A stretch of 64,000 bases of DNA from Craspedostauros australis (GCA_026770025.1 JAMXDE010000005.1:3472001-3536000), one strand, 5' to 3'; numbered from the stretch's first letter, positions 1-12,800 are shown. Numbers and translations: made by a program. The notes: generated by a model from the letters alone, not told the origin.

Positions 1-22
1 ACATCAAAGAAAGACAGACAAG

Positions 23-1267
23 ATGATCATCTACAAGTGCCGATTCACCAACGATGAGATGCTCTCCGATGCATTCAAGCCAGTCCCAGTCAAGGGCGAT
101 GATGGTGAAGAGGTCGTTGGTTTGATCCGCATTGAATCCCAGAAGGTCAACAAGGTGCGTTCCCTGGCTGATCTCCTCCGCAATCCTGCGTCTCTGCAGT
201 GCATTCGAGAAGCCTGTTGCCACTGTTTTTGTTCCCATTGGTTTTTGGTGATGGCCGGCAATCGCATCAATTCGCTCCATGCTGCGAACACTGCGTTGTT
301 TATCTCCGCAAACGCCCCAAATCGCATCCTCACCCATCTTTTTCATGACTTTCTGTCGGTATTTTCATTGCCATCCTCATTGGTGGCGTCTTCACTGGTG
401 GCGTCTTCACTGGTGGCGTCTTCACTGGTGGCGTCTTCTTTGGGATGATATCATTCTGCGACCGCCGTGCAATACCTCATTCTTGACTCTTCTTCTTGGT
501 CTGCGCTCATATCGCTCAAATTGGAACTGCGAATGCAATGCAACAACCAACGATCAACGACATCAAACTGACCTTGCGGTGGTTGGTACTGCCACCGGGA
601 CTGCACCATGCCATTCTATACCATTCCATGCTGTGCTATGCTATGGTGGACTCGCATTCACTCATACGTGCGTACCCCATACGCATGTGTGGTCGCGACT
701 ACATTTGCGACGGCCACAACCACTGCGAAATATGCCACGCGCGAAAATCAAATGCATGAACCACAAAATCTACGCACAACAATATCGGTCTGTATCGTGC
801 TGCCATACTGATATGAATGCATGGTGGTGCCACGACATGAACTCTTGACAAACCAACAGGACACCGGCGGTTCTGTTGATATCGGCTGCGGAAACGAATT
901 CGGAGGTGGCGGTGACGACCTCGATGATGGTGCCGAGCTCGTCAACAACGTGGTTGACGAGACCATCGGATTCGATCTCCACGAGATCCCAATGTCCAAG
1001 AAGGACGTTAAGGAATACCTCCAGGCATACTGCAAGCAGGTGCGCCAGAAGCTCAAGGACGACGACAAGGTCCCAGGACCAGAGGTCAAGGCCTTCACCC
1101 AGTCCGCCCCAGGCTTCTGCAAGTGGATCTTGTCCAAGTACAACGACATGCAATTTTTCACCTCCTCCTCCATGGACCCAGATGGCAGCATGGCCTTCGG
1201 CTTCTACGAGGGAATAAATCCATCCTTCGTCTTCATCAAGATGGGAATGTACGAGGAGAAGTGCTAA
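23..1267 (+). CDS. TCTP: Translationally controlled tumour protein (TCTP), two exons
   Basis: Exons 23-154 and 860-1267 are joined across a GT(GCGT)-AG intron in phase 0 and give 179 residues, close to the 170 or so usual for TCTP. The N-terminus MIIYKCRFTNDEMLSDAFK matches the conserved TCTP start (MIIY...DEM.SD). The C-terminal exon carries a glycine/aspartate-rich loop, a charged helical hairpin (roughly residues 80-130), then the QFF....MDPDG..AF.FYEG...F.F.K.GMYEEKC ending, which is diagnostic. TCTP is a small cytosolic protein with an Mss4-like fold. It binds small GTPases and is tied to translation and growth control. The ATG at 23 is chosen because the family begins exactly there. The promoter is mostly outside the window. 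The 705-nt intron contains a 15-nt minisatellite. Confidence 0.95.
381..438. repeat. 15-nt tandem repeat in the TCTP intron
   Basis: The unit TGGTGGCGTCTTCAC occurs four times head to tail (the last copy incomplete) inside the single TCTP intron. The copies are essentially identical, which suggests recent slippage. Confidence 0.9.
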
Positions 1268-1856
1268 GACCATTCGATCCACACGCAACGGCGCAGTGCT
1301 TGTCTGGTTGCGCGTTGCGGAGTCATAATTTGTTAGCGGATCCTGTACAACAATCAGTTCACCCGCACGTACGTACGTGTATGAGTATGGTGCACCAACC
1401 GGTTGACTCTTGTGTTTTGATGCACACTGATCGAGGTTGCCGATTCTACTCGTGGTCGTATCATTTGCGAACTGCATGAAGGCCAGACAATCACATTGGC
1501 AGTGCCAAACTATGACAACACAAAACTGTGATTGCCCAGACGTGTCATTCATGTAACAATGCATGCAATAATAGTCGTGCACGTGCGTGCGAGTAGACAT
1601 GGCGAGAGTTGGATGTACGAACTGGGAGCCACATATAACAATTGTAGCCGAAGCGGCAGTGGCCCATCGCATGACAAGAGCACTTTTCGCGGTGCCGCAC
1701 TCCGCGTTGTTCAATAAAGTCTCCCGAGCACTCTACTATACTCCACGTTCACAGATGGTACGAGTATATTGCCATGTATTAGTACTCTCTATTTTGCATA
1801 TGGACCACGACAGGGTGATCCTCCTACTTGAAGTACGAACGCACACCATGGCCGTG
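1268..1856. other. Convergent intergenic region TCTP/TRM112
   Basis: This is the shared 3' flank of two convergent genes. It has no ORF with recognisable content. A GTACGAGTAT motif (about 1758-1767), seen repeatedly in the window's intergenic DNA, lies here. Confidence 0.6.
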
Positions 1857-2554
1857 CTACAGCCTGACCTTCTCGCATTCAGCCTCCGCCAGCATCATGT
1901 TGGGGATGCCATTGGTGACCGGAAATTCGCGTCCTGTCACGGGGCACGTCAGCATGCCCTTCACGAGGCGGACGTTCATCAGAACGTGGTACAGAGCCTT
2001 CTGAAATGCAACGTTGGATGCCATCTCCTCCGTCACTGTGGGAGGCAGCGTGGACAGTCCCATCTCGGATGCAGCCTGTCAAACAATATGGGTTGAGGGG
2101 ACGGGTGTATGGATGGATGGATGCGTGCGTGGATGGATGCATGGATAATTGAGCGAGTGAGTGAGACACGTTTCCAAATCCAAGTGCGACACATACGAAT
2201 GTGGGAGACGAGCACCTATGCGTGGGATTGGAAGCCAGCCACCACCATCACCACCAACACCACTACCATCACTACCATCACCATCATCACATAATACTAT
2301 TGAGGAAACAGGGCGAGCAGATGCACTAGTTCAGCTGCGCAATTCCGCACATGATCGGCACGTACCTTCACCAGAGCATTCCAATCCAAGTTGGGCAGCG
2401 CGGACTTGATGAATTCCAATTCCCGTGCCCCAACATTTTGCGCGGCAGGATCATCGACCACCTGCACATCCACGGGAGTTATCCGCAAGGGGTATCCCTT
2501 CCCGTCCGCCTCCAAGGAATTGTTGCGCATCGAGTTGTGCGTGAGCAACCTCAT
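1857..2554 (-). CDS. TRM112: Methyltransferase activator subunit TRM112, two exons
   Basis: On the minus strand, exon 1 (2554-2366) and exon 2 (2075-1857) are joined by a phase-0 GTACGT...ACAG intron of 290 nt and give 135 residues, the normal TRM112 length. The start MRLLTHNSM and the first exon (PLRI......V.......F.....P.LDW..L) match the family N-lobe. The second exon ends with LTCPVTGREFPVTNGIPNMML, the conserved zinc-ribbon-derived core and the ...GIPNMLL tail. As in animal TRMT112, only part of the yeast zinc site remains, with one Cys in the CP..GR..P motif. TRM112 is the obligate partner that stabilises several SAM-dependent methyltransferases acting on tRNA, 18S rRNA and eRF1. It is cytosolic and nuclear. 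Confidence 0.93.
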
Positions 2555-4402
2555 GATTGTGCTGTGTTGTGCTGTTGCTGTGTTGTGTTATTGCTGCGAA
2601 GCCGTTCTTGTCAATGGTCCGAGCGCCTGTCTTGTTTGCAGCAAGGTATTATGATGTAATACTTGATAGTAGTCGAGTGTATGGCCCTCCACTGATGATA
2701 TCTTCGTGCTGCTTTCGAATGTCCACTCCCACTTTCAGTTCCATGCCAGTCGCACAGTCTTCTTCGAACTCCGAAATCGGCGTTCACTGGTCTCTGTTCA
2801 GAACAACTCGATTGGATTCTTCCTGCTGTTTGTTGTTCCCACTTGCCCTATCTCTTGCCGTGTGCTAATCTCCTGTCGAGCGTCCTGACCGATTGTTGCT
2901 TCTCGCTTCGGCATCAACTCTCCACACGCCCCGGCATGATGCAGCTGCCGCCTATCTGGTTGCAACTCGCGCAGCACCCGTATCTCTGATGCTCTGTCCA
3001 CAACAGACGAAGAGAAGAGAGAGAAGGGAGAACGCAACGACGGTTTTGTGGGGATTGGTTGTTGGTATCATTGCGGAAGACGGCCAGACGGATAAGAATG
3101 GCGCCAAAGCGAAACACAAGCACGATTAAATCATGGTAGTCATGTTAGTCGATTTTCGAATGGCGACAAACGGAGTTTTCTGGTCGTAGGAATTGTGTCA
3201 TTGACATTTCTTGATATGGCCCGGCGCGTCACGGCATTGTTCCGAATGTGGCGGTTGTCCGCACGGACTTTGTTGACCGTGGGAATTTGGCACGGGTGGA
3301 CTGCGGCGAATTACGCGCCTGCGCTGCGACGCGAAACATTTGCTCCATGAATCATCGAGATGACATCACACAATGATGCGCAGACATGATGACTGCGACG
3401 CGTTCATTTGTTTTTCTTCTGTTCTGCGAGAGGGAGTTGAGAAAGACGGAAGGAAGCCAATCAACCTTCCATACAATCGCATTGGGAAGGTCACACGTTG
3501 CACGACCACAAGTTCGGACGGGCCATCAAACAGACGGAGTGAGAGTGAGCGAGCAAGGGAGTGAGCAACCATCGCAGCGACACAACGAAGTGCAGGAAGT
3601 GCCAACGACGAATCCCACACAATCCCCACTGCTGTATCGTTGGAGGTGCTCCATCGTGTCGCACCGCGTCGCCCAATGCTCGATAGGACGACGATTGATT
3701 GAGAGGCCAAACGGAAAGCACACAAAAGCATCACAAGAGCATCACCAAAGCTCATTCAAATCGCAGGAAGTATCGCACCTTCTTCCATTTCTGGATTGCA
3801 TCCCACTCGCATTGGATTGCGTCCCATCGTCTCACAACTATCACATCACATCACATCACGGCTATTACATCACATCACATCACGAGGACAAGGAGAAGGA
3901 CGAGCACGATCGTGACACACAACTCTCTGGATCGAAAAGTTCTTTCGGAATTTGCTTTCTCGTAACGTCATTGCCTCTCGGTTCTGTGGCATCTCCATGT
4001 TCTGATAACCCCGGCCTGCCTCGCTCATCTATCCAAGACCAAACAAGGACGCTGCAAGACAAGGCGATCGCAATACCCCAACAGAGAACCGAGCGTCTTC
4101 CTCTTCTCAACAAGGTACTGGTCACAGAACAAACGTCTCGGCACACAAATCAAGGCAGACGCCATATCAAGTCATCAAAGTCATTGCGCAGACCCACACC
4201 CGTCCATCCACCGAAGCGTGTCACGACGCATCACATCACATCACATCACATCACATCCGCGAGCCAACAAAGCCACAATCACACACAAACCCCGAAGGAA
4301 GAAGCCACACTGGTAGAATATTGGGCCTCATAGTGCAGCAGAACTCATTAAAGGCAGCAACAACTCTAACACCGACACCAGCATCAGCACCATCGCTCCA
4401 CC
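2555..4402. other. Divergent intergenic region TRM112/RING gene
   Basis: This 1.85-kb stretch between divergent genes should hold both promoters. The longest open frame on the plus strand (3386-4333) is low-complexity, rich in Ser/His/Thr, and overlaps pentanucleotide (CATCA)n runs at about 3843-3885 and 4227-4258, so I do not call it a gene. No other feature is recognised. Confidence 0.6.
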
Positions 4403-4683
4403 ATGATGTCCTTCCTCAAGTCCGCTCTGTCGGGATCCAGCAACAATGGCAGCGGCCGCAACAATAGGCGATCCAATGCGAGCAACAACAGAGGCAACAG
4501 AGGCAACAGTGCTGCCAATAGCACAAGCAATGCCAGCACAAGCAATGGTTCATCCAGCACCAGGAACCGGCGTCTTTTCCGTCGCAGTTCCACGGCTCCT
4601 CCGACCTTGATGGAAGAGTCAGAGAGCAGGAATGCGCCGCATGATGCCAACGGTTCCAACGGCGATATCAATCAGACCCAAAT

Positions 4684-4721
<38 letters not shown>

Positions 4722-5869
4722 CACAGCAGCAGCAACAAACGCAGATGCTTTCACAACCAATGCCAAGGCGCCTATCGACATCTTCCCTCAGGAGACCATC
4801 AAGACTATTTCGTCTTCGCCGATTGTCATCCTCCCCCTCGTCATCATCGGCAGCTACATCCAGCCGCAGTGGCAGTCGCAACCGCGACCGTCGGATCCCC
4901 AGGTCGCTCGTCAGAAGTGCGTCCACACCAACCGAAAGTGTGAGCACCAACACTGACGTCAACACCAATGCCAATGCCAATACCGATACCGGCACATCGC
5001 CAACGCCAACGCCCAATGCGGCCCCGGACGATGTCGACAAGCGCATCGTTTGCGATCTGCTGCACCTGCGCCTCAAGCAAATTCCCAAGCAGCAGCAGGG
5101 CGCCTTGGAATGCCTCATCTGTGCGGACAGCATGAACGCTGGCTGCCTCGTCACCAGGCTGCCTTGCGGCCATCTCTACCATTCCTCATCCTGCATCCTG
5201 CCATGGTTGGAGCGTAATGCCACATGTCCAACCTGTCGATTCAAGCTGCGCACAATCCCGTACACCGAGGAGAATATTCGCCTCAATCGTCATCAATCCG
5301 CCAGGCAGCATGGCACCGGTCTCTTTGGACCGGATTCCGCCGACGACAGCGGCACAGGCAACAGCAATGGTGCAGGCAACACTGGCGGTAGCGACAGCGC
5401 CGAAATGCATGGCAACAGCGACACTGCCGCTGACACTGACACTCCCACCGCCGACGGCGTGAACATCACCGCGCCAAATCCGGAAAGTATCCAAAACGGA
5501 ACCGACATGAACGAATCCGACCCCGATGGTCCACTCATCACGTCGCCGACACCGTCGTCCCCGGCGACTGCGCCGCAGGACGTCAACCCGGCCGCAAGCA
5601 CAGGGACACCGCGCTTGACCAGATCTTCTTCCACGATCTCGTCCTCCTCTTCCGACTCCCTTGTAAACCCGCCACGCAAGCCCATGGTCTTGGGTGCCTT
5701 CTGCGGATCCGGCGACATGATCCAGCTCAGCCTGCACCGTCCCAAGCCACCCAGCATCAACGAATGCCGTGGCGGCAGCGCGGTCAACGACGACGCGAAT
5801 GATGACGATGAGTTTGCATCGTCCTCCTCCTTATCGCTGGACGCGTCGTCCATGAACTCGGATCTTTAG
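4403..5869 (+). CDS. RING-finger protein, probable E3 ubiquitin ligase, Gln/Ser/Asn-rich
   Basis: A single-exon ORF of 488 residues. About residues 235-277 form a RING of the CxxC...CxH..H...C...CxxC type: CLIC, then CGHLYH, a Cys three residues on, then CPTC followed by FKLR. This pattern is typical of RING-H2 E3 ligases, which recruit E2 enzymes and direct ubiquitin to substrates. Spacing between the second His and the sixth Cys is three residues instead of two, a small departure from the consensus. Everything else is low-complexity: Asn/Ser/Arg-rich at the start, a polyglutamine run (coding DNA about 4684-4735), and Ser/Asp/Thr-rich acidic stretches afterwards. No membrane segment is visible. 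The substrate cannot be inferred. The start at 4403 is the first Met (MMSFLKSAL). The gene converges on VPS52, with only 280 bp between stops. Confidence 0.85.
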
Positions 5870-6149
5870 ACTTTTGTCATCTGCGCCGCGCACAGCCACT
5901 GACGGAGGAATATGCTCTTTGGATGGTCTTTGCAATGTAACACTACGAATATAACAATTATCACAGTACTCTATCATGCGTTTCCATTACTCTACGTCGC
6001 AAGGGATCCGCAATGATCCTCGAAGGGCGAGGTCAAGTGAGCAGGGTGCTGTGGAGTAGAGTGGAGTATTCTATCCATTCATGCCTATTATCATCGAATA
6101 CGAGTGTTTACACTTCCGAATACCACACGCCACTCCACACCATCACTGC

Positions 6150-9002
6150 TTAAATCGAGAGAGCGTACTTCTTGATTTCCGCAAGGATGGTGGCGGTGGG
6201 CACCAGATCCTTGCAGAAGGATGGCATGGCCTGCCCCCGCGCTGCGAAGACCTTGCGCAGCACGTCTTGGAAGCGGGTGTAGTACAGCAGGAGCTGCGTG
6301 AGGACCTGCTTCAGGATCTCCATGCCGTTGCGAAAGTTGGAAAAATAGCTGAGGACGTTGCGGTTCATGTCCTCCAATCGCTGACGCCAGTTGGACGCAA
6401 AGTCCCGCACCAGCGCCTCCACGACCTGGACGTTCACCATGTCCTGCTTCATGTCCTTGTTCTTGGCGGCCGCGACGAGGTGGGCCTCCGTTTGCTGCAG
6501 GAAGGCGATCATCTTGGAGAACCCGTGGCACAGCAGCTCCTCCTCGACGAAGAGCTCGCGCTGCTTGAGCAAGTCTTCGAGGATGCGGTTGAGCTCCTTG
6601 CCGACCACGCGACGTTCCCGGAAGATGCAGACCACGGAATCGAGGTTGTTGATGAGGAAGATCGCTTTGTTCTTGTTGGATGTGTGCGTCTCCTCGGCAA
6701 GGCGCTTCATGAGAGACAAGAAGTCGTCCGCCAGCTCGTTCAGGTCTTGCAGCAGCATATCCCCGGCCGTTGCGACAGAGTTGGCCGTCGCATTGTTCAA
6801 TGACGCCGTCTCGCTCGATGGATTCTTGCTCATGAAAGCACGCTTTGCGATTGCGGCGCTTGTTGGATCCTCGTCCGGGGTCGTGACGGAAGGTGATTTC
6901 CGCGGGGCACCCGTTCTATTTCTGTGGTTGTCTCTTCTGCCACCAGCCGCGCCGGCAGCAGTCGTTGCCGTGCCCATGGTCGGTGTGGAACCATCCTTCT
7001 CCTGCAAGATGAGCAGGATGCTGCAGGTCAATTCCGCAAATCGACGCGAGACGTAGTGGCCGTGCAAGTCGATGCCGCCGAGCGAGGTTGATGTTGCCTG
7101 CTGCAGGCTGCGACGGTGTGCAGCCATGACGGTTTGCAACCGCGGCCAAAGGAGCTGCGTGATGCTCTCTAGGAAGGGGTCCATGGAGTAGATGGTGCGG
7201 TGGTGGGCCATCCGCTTCATGGAGTGCGTGACCTTGATCATGAGGAGGAGGCATAGCACGTCGTGGCAGGAGAATAGGTAATTTTCCAGCTGCTCAAGCA
7301 CGAGCTGGACGGTGGATCGGAAGATGAGATCGAACGCGTCGCGCTTGAACAGCTGCCGGCACACCACGAATTCGTTGGTGACGGCATTGACCAAATGGCA
7401 CAGGATGGATTGGAATATGCGCTCGTACGGGAACATGTGGCCCGAGCGTGCTGCGACGTGCGCTGATATGATGGAGTTTGAGGATGTCGACGCCGCGTTG
7501 GTGGGCGCACCGGCGGCAGAAGAGGACGAGAGAGAGCCGGGTGGAGCTCCAGCCGTCCCCTTGCTGGGATATCCATGCGACGATGACGACGGCGATCGTC
7601 TGGGGTTGTTGTGAGACATGGATCCCTTCGATGGAGTTGCGGATGAAGATGATGCAGCGTGACCTTGCCTCGACGACGATGATGCTGCGGCGCCGTGCGG
7701 ACCCGGTTGGATGCGCATGGCGCTGAGGACGTCGGTCGCCCTGGTCTTGAGCGAGAAGACGTCCACGCGGTTCTTGGCCTTGGTGGTGAGCGAATCCCTG
7801 AGCACGGCATCGTCGATCGCGATGACATCCTGTCGCGTCGCGGAGATCCTCGTGATGTCGAGGGGCGCGAGCTGAGCGTGATACGTGCGGAAGAGCGCGT
7901 ACATGGTCTTGCTCATTCGATCGCAGTAGGCGGAGAATACCTCCTGCGCCGACGACGGCGAGGCGGACTGGAGGAAGTCGTATAGCTTGGCGTAGGGAAT
8001 GAGACCGTGCGCCTGGATCATGCGGATGTTGGTGTTGGCCTGCTTGAAGCGTTGGATCTGCGTGTGCAGGAAGTACTCGCGAATGCGCTGCACGGCAAGC
8101 AACCTGAGCTGCGACACGTGTTCTTGCATCTCCTTCCCCGCTGCCGTGGCCGATGGCGGAGTGTCGCAGCTCCAGACCTGCGGGTTGCTGTCGTAAACAT
8201 CCCGCACGAGCTGCTCGAGCTGCTGCACCGCCGAAACGAAGTCCTTGGTGTTGATCTTTCCATCCGTGATGGTCTGCGCCAGCTGCGGCGATATGACGAT
8301 GTGCTCCAGGAACTGGCGCAGGCCGAAGCAGGCATGCTGGCGGTTGGAGAGCTGGTAGTTTAGGTCCTTGGAGGTCTCCTGCAGGGTGCGGATGTCACCG
8401 GACAGACCGCCTAGGTCGGCCTGGAAGCCTAGAAGCAGCTCCTCCAACAGCGCCAGGACGCCATCGCAATCGTGCAGCTCCCGTTGCAGCGTGTGGATGT
8501 CCTTCGCCTTGTCCTGGTACAGCGATATGCACTGGCGTTCCAGCACAGCCAGCTCGTCCTCCACCTGTCCTCCGTAAGCGGCCAGATCCAGGCTTCCGTC
8601 CGCCAGCTGCTGCTTCAGCAGCGGATTCTCCAGAAACACCTTCAGGTCGTTGCTCAGCTGCTCCTCTTCGCTCAGCTGTCCTTCTGCCTCGTTCCCACCG
8701 ACCGTCACGGCCTTGGGTTCCGCAGAGGGGTTGGCAGAGCGGTTGGCAGGCGCAGAGGCAGCCGCTGCTGATGCAACAGGCGCCCCAGCAGCCACATCGG
8801 CGTAGGACCTGGGCCGCCTTGCCGCCGCTTGCGAGGCATTGCCTGACAGGCTCAAGGTCGACAGCGCTGACGGCTGGTTTGTCATTTTTCTGCCGTTGCC
8901 GTTGCTGTTGCTGTTCCTGTCGCTTGCAATACCACTCTCCTCTTCGATTGTCAATGCACAAGAGTTGTGTTGGCACTTGCAGGACACGATCTGCGGAGAC
9001 AA
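6150..9002 (-). CDS. VPS52: VPS52, subunit of the GARP/EARP tethering complex
   Basis: A single ORF of 950 residues if it starts at 9002, or 911 if it starts at the internal Met at 8885 (MTNQPSALSTLSL), which I slightly prefer because the first 39 residues look unconserved. After a low-complexity start, residues about 130-300 match the Vps52 core: a helical stretch with ...LLLGFQADLGGLSGDIRTLQE.S..LN.QL.NR......L..FLEHIVISPQLAQTI..GKIN, then the C-terminal half with IPYAKLYDFLQ and the long alpha-helical bundle to the end. Vps52 with Vps51, 53 and 54 tethers endosome-derived vesicles at the trans-Golgi network. The protein is longer than the roughly 720-residue human form, mostly through a Ser/Ala-rich insert (about residues 430-510) and a second disordered insert near residue 720. 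No intron is needed. Confidence 0.88.
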   Translation of the reverse strand: MSPQIVSCKCQHNSCALTIEEESGIASDRNSNSNGNGRKMTNQPSALSTLSLSGNASQAAARRPRSYADVAAGAPVASAAAASAPANRSANPSAEPKAVTVGGNEAEGQLSEEEQLSNDLKVFLENPLLKQQLADGSLDLAAYGGQVEDELAVLERQCISLYQDKAKDIHTLQRELHDCDGVLALLEELLLGFQADLGGLSGDIRTLQETSKDLNYQLSNRQHACFGLRQFLEHIVISPQLAQTITDGKINTKDFVSAVQQLEQLVRDVYDSNPQVWSCDTPPSATAAGKEMQEHVSQLRLLAVQRIREYFLHTQIQRFKQANTNIRMIQAHGLIPYAKLYDFLQSASPSSAQEVFSAYCDRMSKTMYALFRTYHAQLAPLDITRISATRQDVIAIDDAVLRDSLTTKAKNRVDVFSLKTRATDVLSAMRIQPGPHGAAASSSSRQGHAASSSSATPSKGSMSHNNPRRSPSSSSHGYPSKGTAGAPPGSLSSSSAAGAPTNAASTSSNSIISAHVAARSGHMFPYERIFQSILCHLVNAVTNEFVVCRQLFKRDAFDLIFRSTVQLVLEQLENYLFSCHDVLCLLLMIKVTHSMKRMAHHRTIYSMDPFLESITQLLWPRLQTVMAAHRRSLQQATSTSLGGIDLHGHYVSRRFAELTCSILLILQEKDGSTPTMGTATTAAGAAGGRRDNHRNRTGAPRKSPSVTTPDEDPTSAAIAKRAFMSKNPSSETASLNNATANSVATAGDMLLQDLNELADDFLSLMKRLAEETHTSNKNKAIFLINNLDSVVCIFRERRVVGKELNRILEDLLKQRELFVEEELLCHGFSKMIAFLQQTEAHLVAAAKNKDMKQDMVNVQVVEALVRDFASNWRQRLEDMNRNVLSYFSNFRNGMEILKQVLTQLLLYYTRFQDVLRKVFAARGQAMPSFCKDLVPTATILAEIKKYALSI

Positions 9003-9881
9003 CTATAAAATGAATGACAAGGTGTGGCTGCAGACCTGCGATTGTGCGTTCTCCACGGTCGCCAACAACACCGTGCTTGTTGTGGCGAACTTCCGCACAA
9101 TTGTTTTCAGGTTTTGAAGTCGATCTAGTCAATGGTGTCGATCTGGTTTGTCCCGAATAGTCGTGATTGGAAAAGTGGTGACGATGTTGGCGGCATCTTC
9201 GCGCGTTTTCTGTCGAATCCAATTCGCGCCAAATCACAAAGCAACATCAACAGGCTTCGCACAATGCGGGTCGCGACATCCAGCATCCGCTGCCATGACA
9301 ATGGCCACAGGCGCATCAGGCAGATATCTTCTGCGTCTGCCTCTGCCTCTGCCTCCGTGGGATCACAGTTCACAACCCTGGTGACCCTGTTCGCTGTCTC
9401 CTCTGTCTCCTCTGCCTTTCCGTCCAACGATTCATGACGGCGCAGCATCAGCATTTGGGCAGATCAGTTAGGCCCATGACGACTGCGGGGCCTGGTTCAG
9501 TTGTGGCGACCACGAAGGTCAGTCCTGGTGTGTCATCGAGCGCATCCATACCAACAGAATCAGCAAGTGCGCCAGCGGCCGCAACAGCGAAAGCGGTAGG
9601 CCCGCCCTCCGGAACATCCCAAAACGCCGTCATCACCATCGCCATGACGAGCATTGGAATCGACAGCTCTGCTGTGGCGGATGGAACCAACCACACCTTC
9701 CATCAAGCAGTTGGACGCAAGAGCATACCAGCATTGATAGTCACAGCAGGCACGGTACATTCAACAGCAACGGAAGCAACAACAACGGAAGCAGTCATCA
9801 CAGCAATAGCTCTCAATCAACCCTTGAGCGTCATACGCAAACTCCAGAGAAGTGCATCACTGTGTATATTACTCGAGTATT
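9003..9881. other. Intergenic region between VPS52 and the NTPase gene
   Basis: Both neighbours are on the minus strand, so this holds the VPS52 promoter and the 3' flank of the upstream gene. A plus-strand frame at 9434-9958 (174 codons, Ala/Thr/Ser-rich) overlaps the 3' end of the NTPase gene and has no recognisable domain; I leave it uncalled. Confidence 0.55.
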
Positions 9882-12800
9882 CTACTCATCCCACCCGCCG
9901 TCTTCGTCTTCTGCATCATATAAATAATCATCGTAGTAGTAATGTACATCGTCAATGAAGGCTGAATCGTCTATGTCGTTTGCATTGTCGTCTTCGCCAT
10001 GGATCAACCCGACACCATGTGCGTCCATCTTCTTGTGCGGATCGCGGGCATCTTCAATTTTCTTCATCATGTTGGGTAGGATCCCCATCTCGTCGGTTGG
10101 GAAAGACACATACGACGCACGCCCAATTTCCTTCTCCTCATTCACGGCGTGTGGGGTGTCCTCTCGAGGGCCGACTGCTGCATTCCCATTGTATGTATCT
10201 GGCAGCTTCTCCTTCTTGTACGCCAAGCAGTACAGACCAGTCTTCCCAAAAGGAATCTTGAGGAGCTCATCGCACACTCTGTCCTTGTTTTGGCGGATCT
10301 CTTCGGAGTCGAGTTCGGGGCCGTCGACGCAGGTCTTGCTTTGGATGAAGATGGTGTACAGCGCATGATCCAACAACTCTGACTTGTCTGCATTCCACTT
10401 CGCACCGATGAACGAGACGCTTCCATCAGCGAGATTGCTGTCACTCCCAGCCACAGTCGCAAGGGCGGGGAACAACGTATGTGGTGGTTTCCCCTTGTTG
10501 TCTGCCAACTGTTGAAGACCTTCCATCTGATGTTTGTCCATGAACAGGGTCTCCACGTTCGCCGCTTCTGCTTTCGCGAGATCAAGGTCCCGCTTTTCCA
10601 CGCTGGAGAGGTCGCATGGAACATCACCATCACTTGGTGTGACCATGATTCCCTTCACCTTATCCAAGTCGCCCATCGTCTCAGTGTTCCCGTGTTCGTC
10701 TCGCTTGTTCAACCACATCGCGGATTTCTGAGAGTACATGCCATCCAAGGTGAGATCGCATTCGGTTGAGACAGGAATCACGTCTTTGAATGCCTCCCAC
10801 GCCTCTTTGATCTCCTTGTCAACATGTTCGGCTGTGTCGTCGCTATCGTTGGTGTAACCTCCCAAGAACATCTTGAGGCTCTTTGTCAAGATGTGGTGCA
10901 CGTTTTTGCGTTTCTTCTCCTCGATGGTCATGGCTGCTGTAATGGCACAACTCACAAGCTGAGTTGACAGCACCTCGAACCCAAACGAATGGGCTCCCAA
11001 CAGCGCATCAGCCTCCCTCGACCGTTTTCCACTGCTCGCAAGCCAGATGCACAGTAGTCGCATCACGTCCTTCATGATGAACGGTTGTGATAGGGTTTGT
11101 GTTTCGGTCCACTTGCCTGTAAACTCTGCCTGTACCACCAGCCCGTACTTGCGAACGAGCAGCCGCATAGGTGTCCGCCAATCATCCTCGGCAGGAGCAA
11201 CTGGAGCGGTTCCACGGAACGCGCTGTAGAAGCTATGGAATGAAGGGCCGTAGCTGAGCGTCATTGCCTTCGCTTGTGCTGTCGTGTCATTGGCGGGTAA
11301 TTCGAAGGGCTCTGGATAGAGAAGCACCGCAAAGGCTTGCGATGATGCAGCCATCCTGTCCTTTGCTGCAATGATATCATGGTTCCGCAAATGTTGCGAG
11401 TTTGGGATTTCCGCCAGTGGTACACCTGGCGGGGCATTTTTGTTCCAGCCTTCATGGCCGCTCCACAGCGAGCACATTCCATTCGAATTGATGAACCTCT
11501 CGAAAACCGAATACATCAATCGGATCTCATCATTTGGATTGTTGTACAGGAGCCCCGAATGGAACATTTGATCGATCAAGATGGAAGCCATCCGTGCATT
11601 GCCCTGGGCGATGATTCCCAGGAATGGCCGCGTCTTCAGATCTTCGAATGTCGCGATGTTCTCGTATCCATCACCGCTCGTGTCGTACTCGGATTTGAGT
11701 GTATCGTACAGCTCCTTGGTGACCGTGTTGCCGCTGGGCTTGAGGCACTTGTAGTTGCCAATTTGGGCTCCAACTGTGCCCCCATACGCCCCTGTGCTGG
11801 CGATAGAGAACACAACACGGATGGGTCGGTCCGTTTTGAACTTCTCGTCCAGCACGCCGCCAAATCCACTGGCGATGTAATCCCCCATGGTTTTGTAAAG
11901 CAGATCCTTTTCGTTGATGATCGTCTGCACCAAGTTGAGGCAGGAAGAAGTTTCATCGATGCAGAAGACGATCCTGACATCTGCCGTAGGATTGTCGTTT
12001 GGTTCCACCCAGTCGTTGATTGCCTGGAGAATGGTCTCGAAGGCTTCTTTATTGTATTCTGCGAGTGCGTCGAAACGCTTCTTGAGTGTTTCAATGCACT
12101 GTGCTCTTCGTTCTTCCTCTGTCAGTGTCTTGGGTAAGTTGTCCTCTTTTGAAACGGAGCCAACCATGCTGATGGCGCAACCTCGCAAAAACGCGCTTCC
12201 GGCGAGCTCAACTGTCTTACCACTGCCACTTTCCGAGGAGTAGACCAATAGGGCGTTACCTTTCTTCTGTGAATTCGACGCGTCCAGAACGACCTTTCGC
12301 GGACGTCTCAAAGACCATCCTTGGTGTCGGAAGTTGACGGTACCAACATAGAATGTCTTGCCTGCGCCATGTGAGAGCCTCTCAACTTCTCTATGCGACA
12401 GTCTGGTGAGTCTCCTCTGGATGAAGTCGTCGAGTGTTTGTTCAGCATCGTCCAACCAATCGTGGATCTTGTCAACGACATCCTGCGCTTGGTCTTTGCC
12501 GCCTTTATATCTTGTGGCGATCCATTGGAGGATGGGCTTGGCTGCATCCGTTGCTTTGTCCCAACTTCTCGCGTCGGTTTCGAGACCATAAAAAGTGAAC
12601 TCGTCATCTTCTTTGACGGCCGCAACGATATCTGTTCGTACATCGATTAACGGTTTCCACAGTTCACCTGCAGACTGTCCTTGTCCCAGCACTCTCTCAT
12701 CGAGCAGTTCCATGACTGCTGCATCCTCCAACTCGGGGTCCCAGAAGCTGGCGTCGCTGAAGAGGTCCTTGTAGTTGTCGATGTCGAGTGGGATCGCAGG

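Noticed and set aside
3386-4333. A 315-codon plus-strand frame upstream of the RING gene.
   Set aside because: The translation is low-complexity Ser/His/Thr and is built partly from (CATCA)n runs; it more likely lies in the promoter or 5' UTR.
6081-6803. A 240-codon plus-strand frame.
   Set aside because: It is antisense to the VPS52 C-terminal helices and only appears open because of their codon composition.
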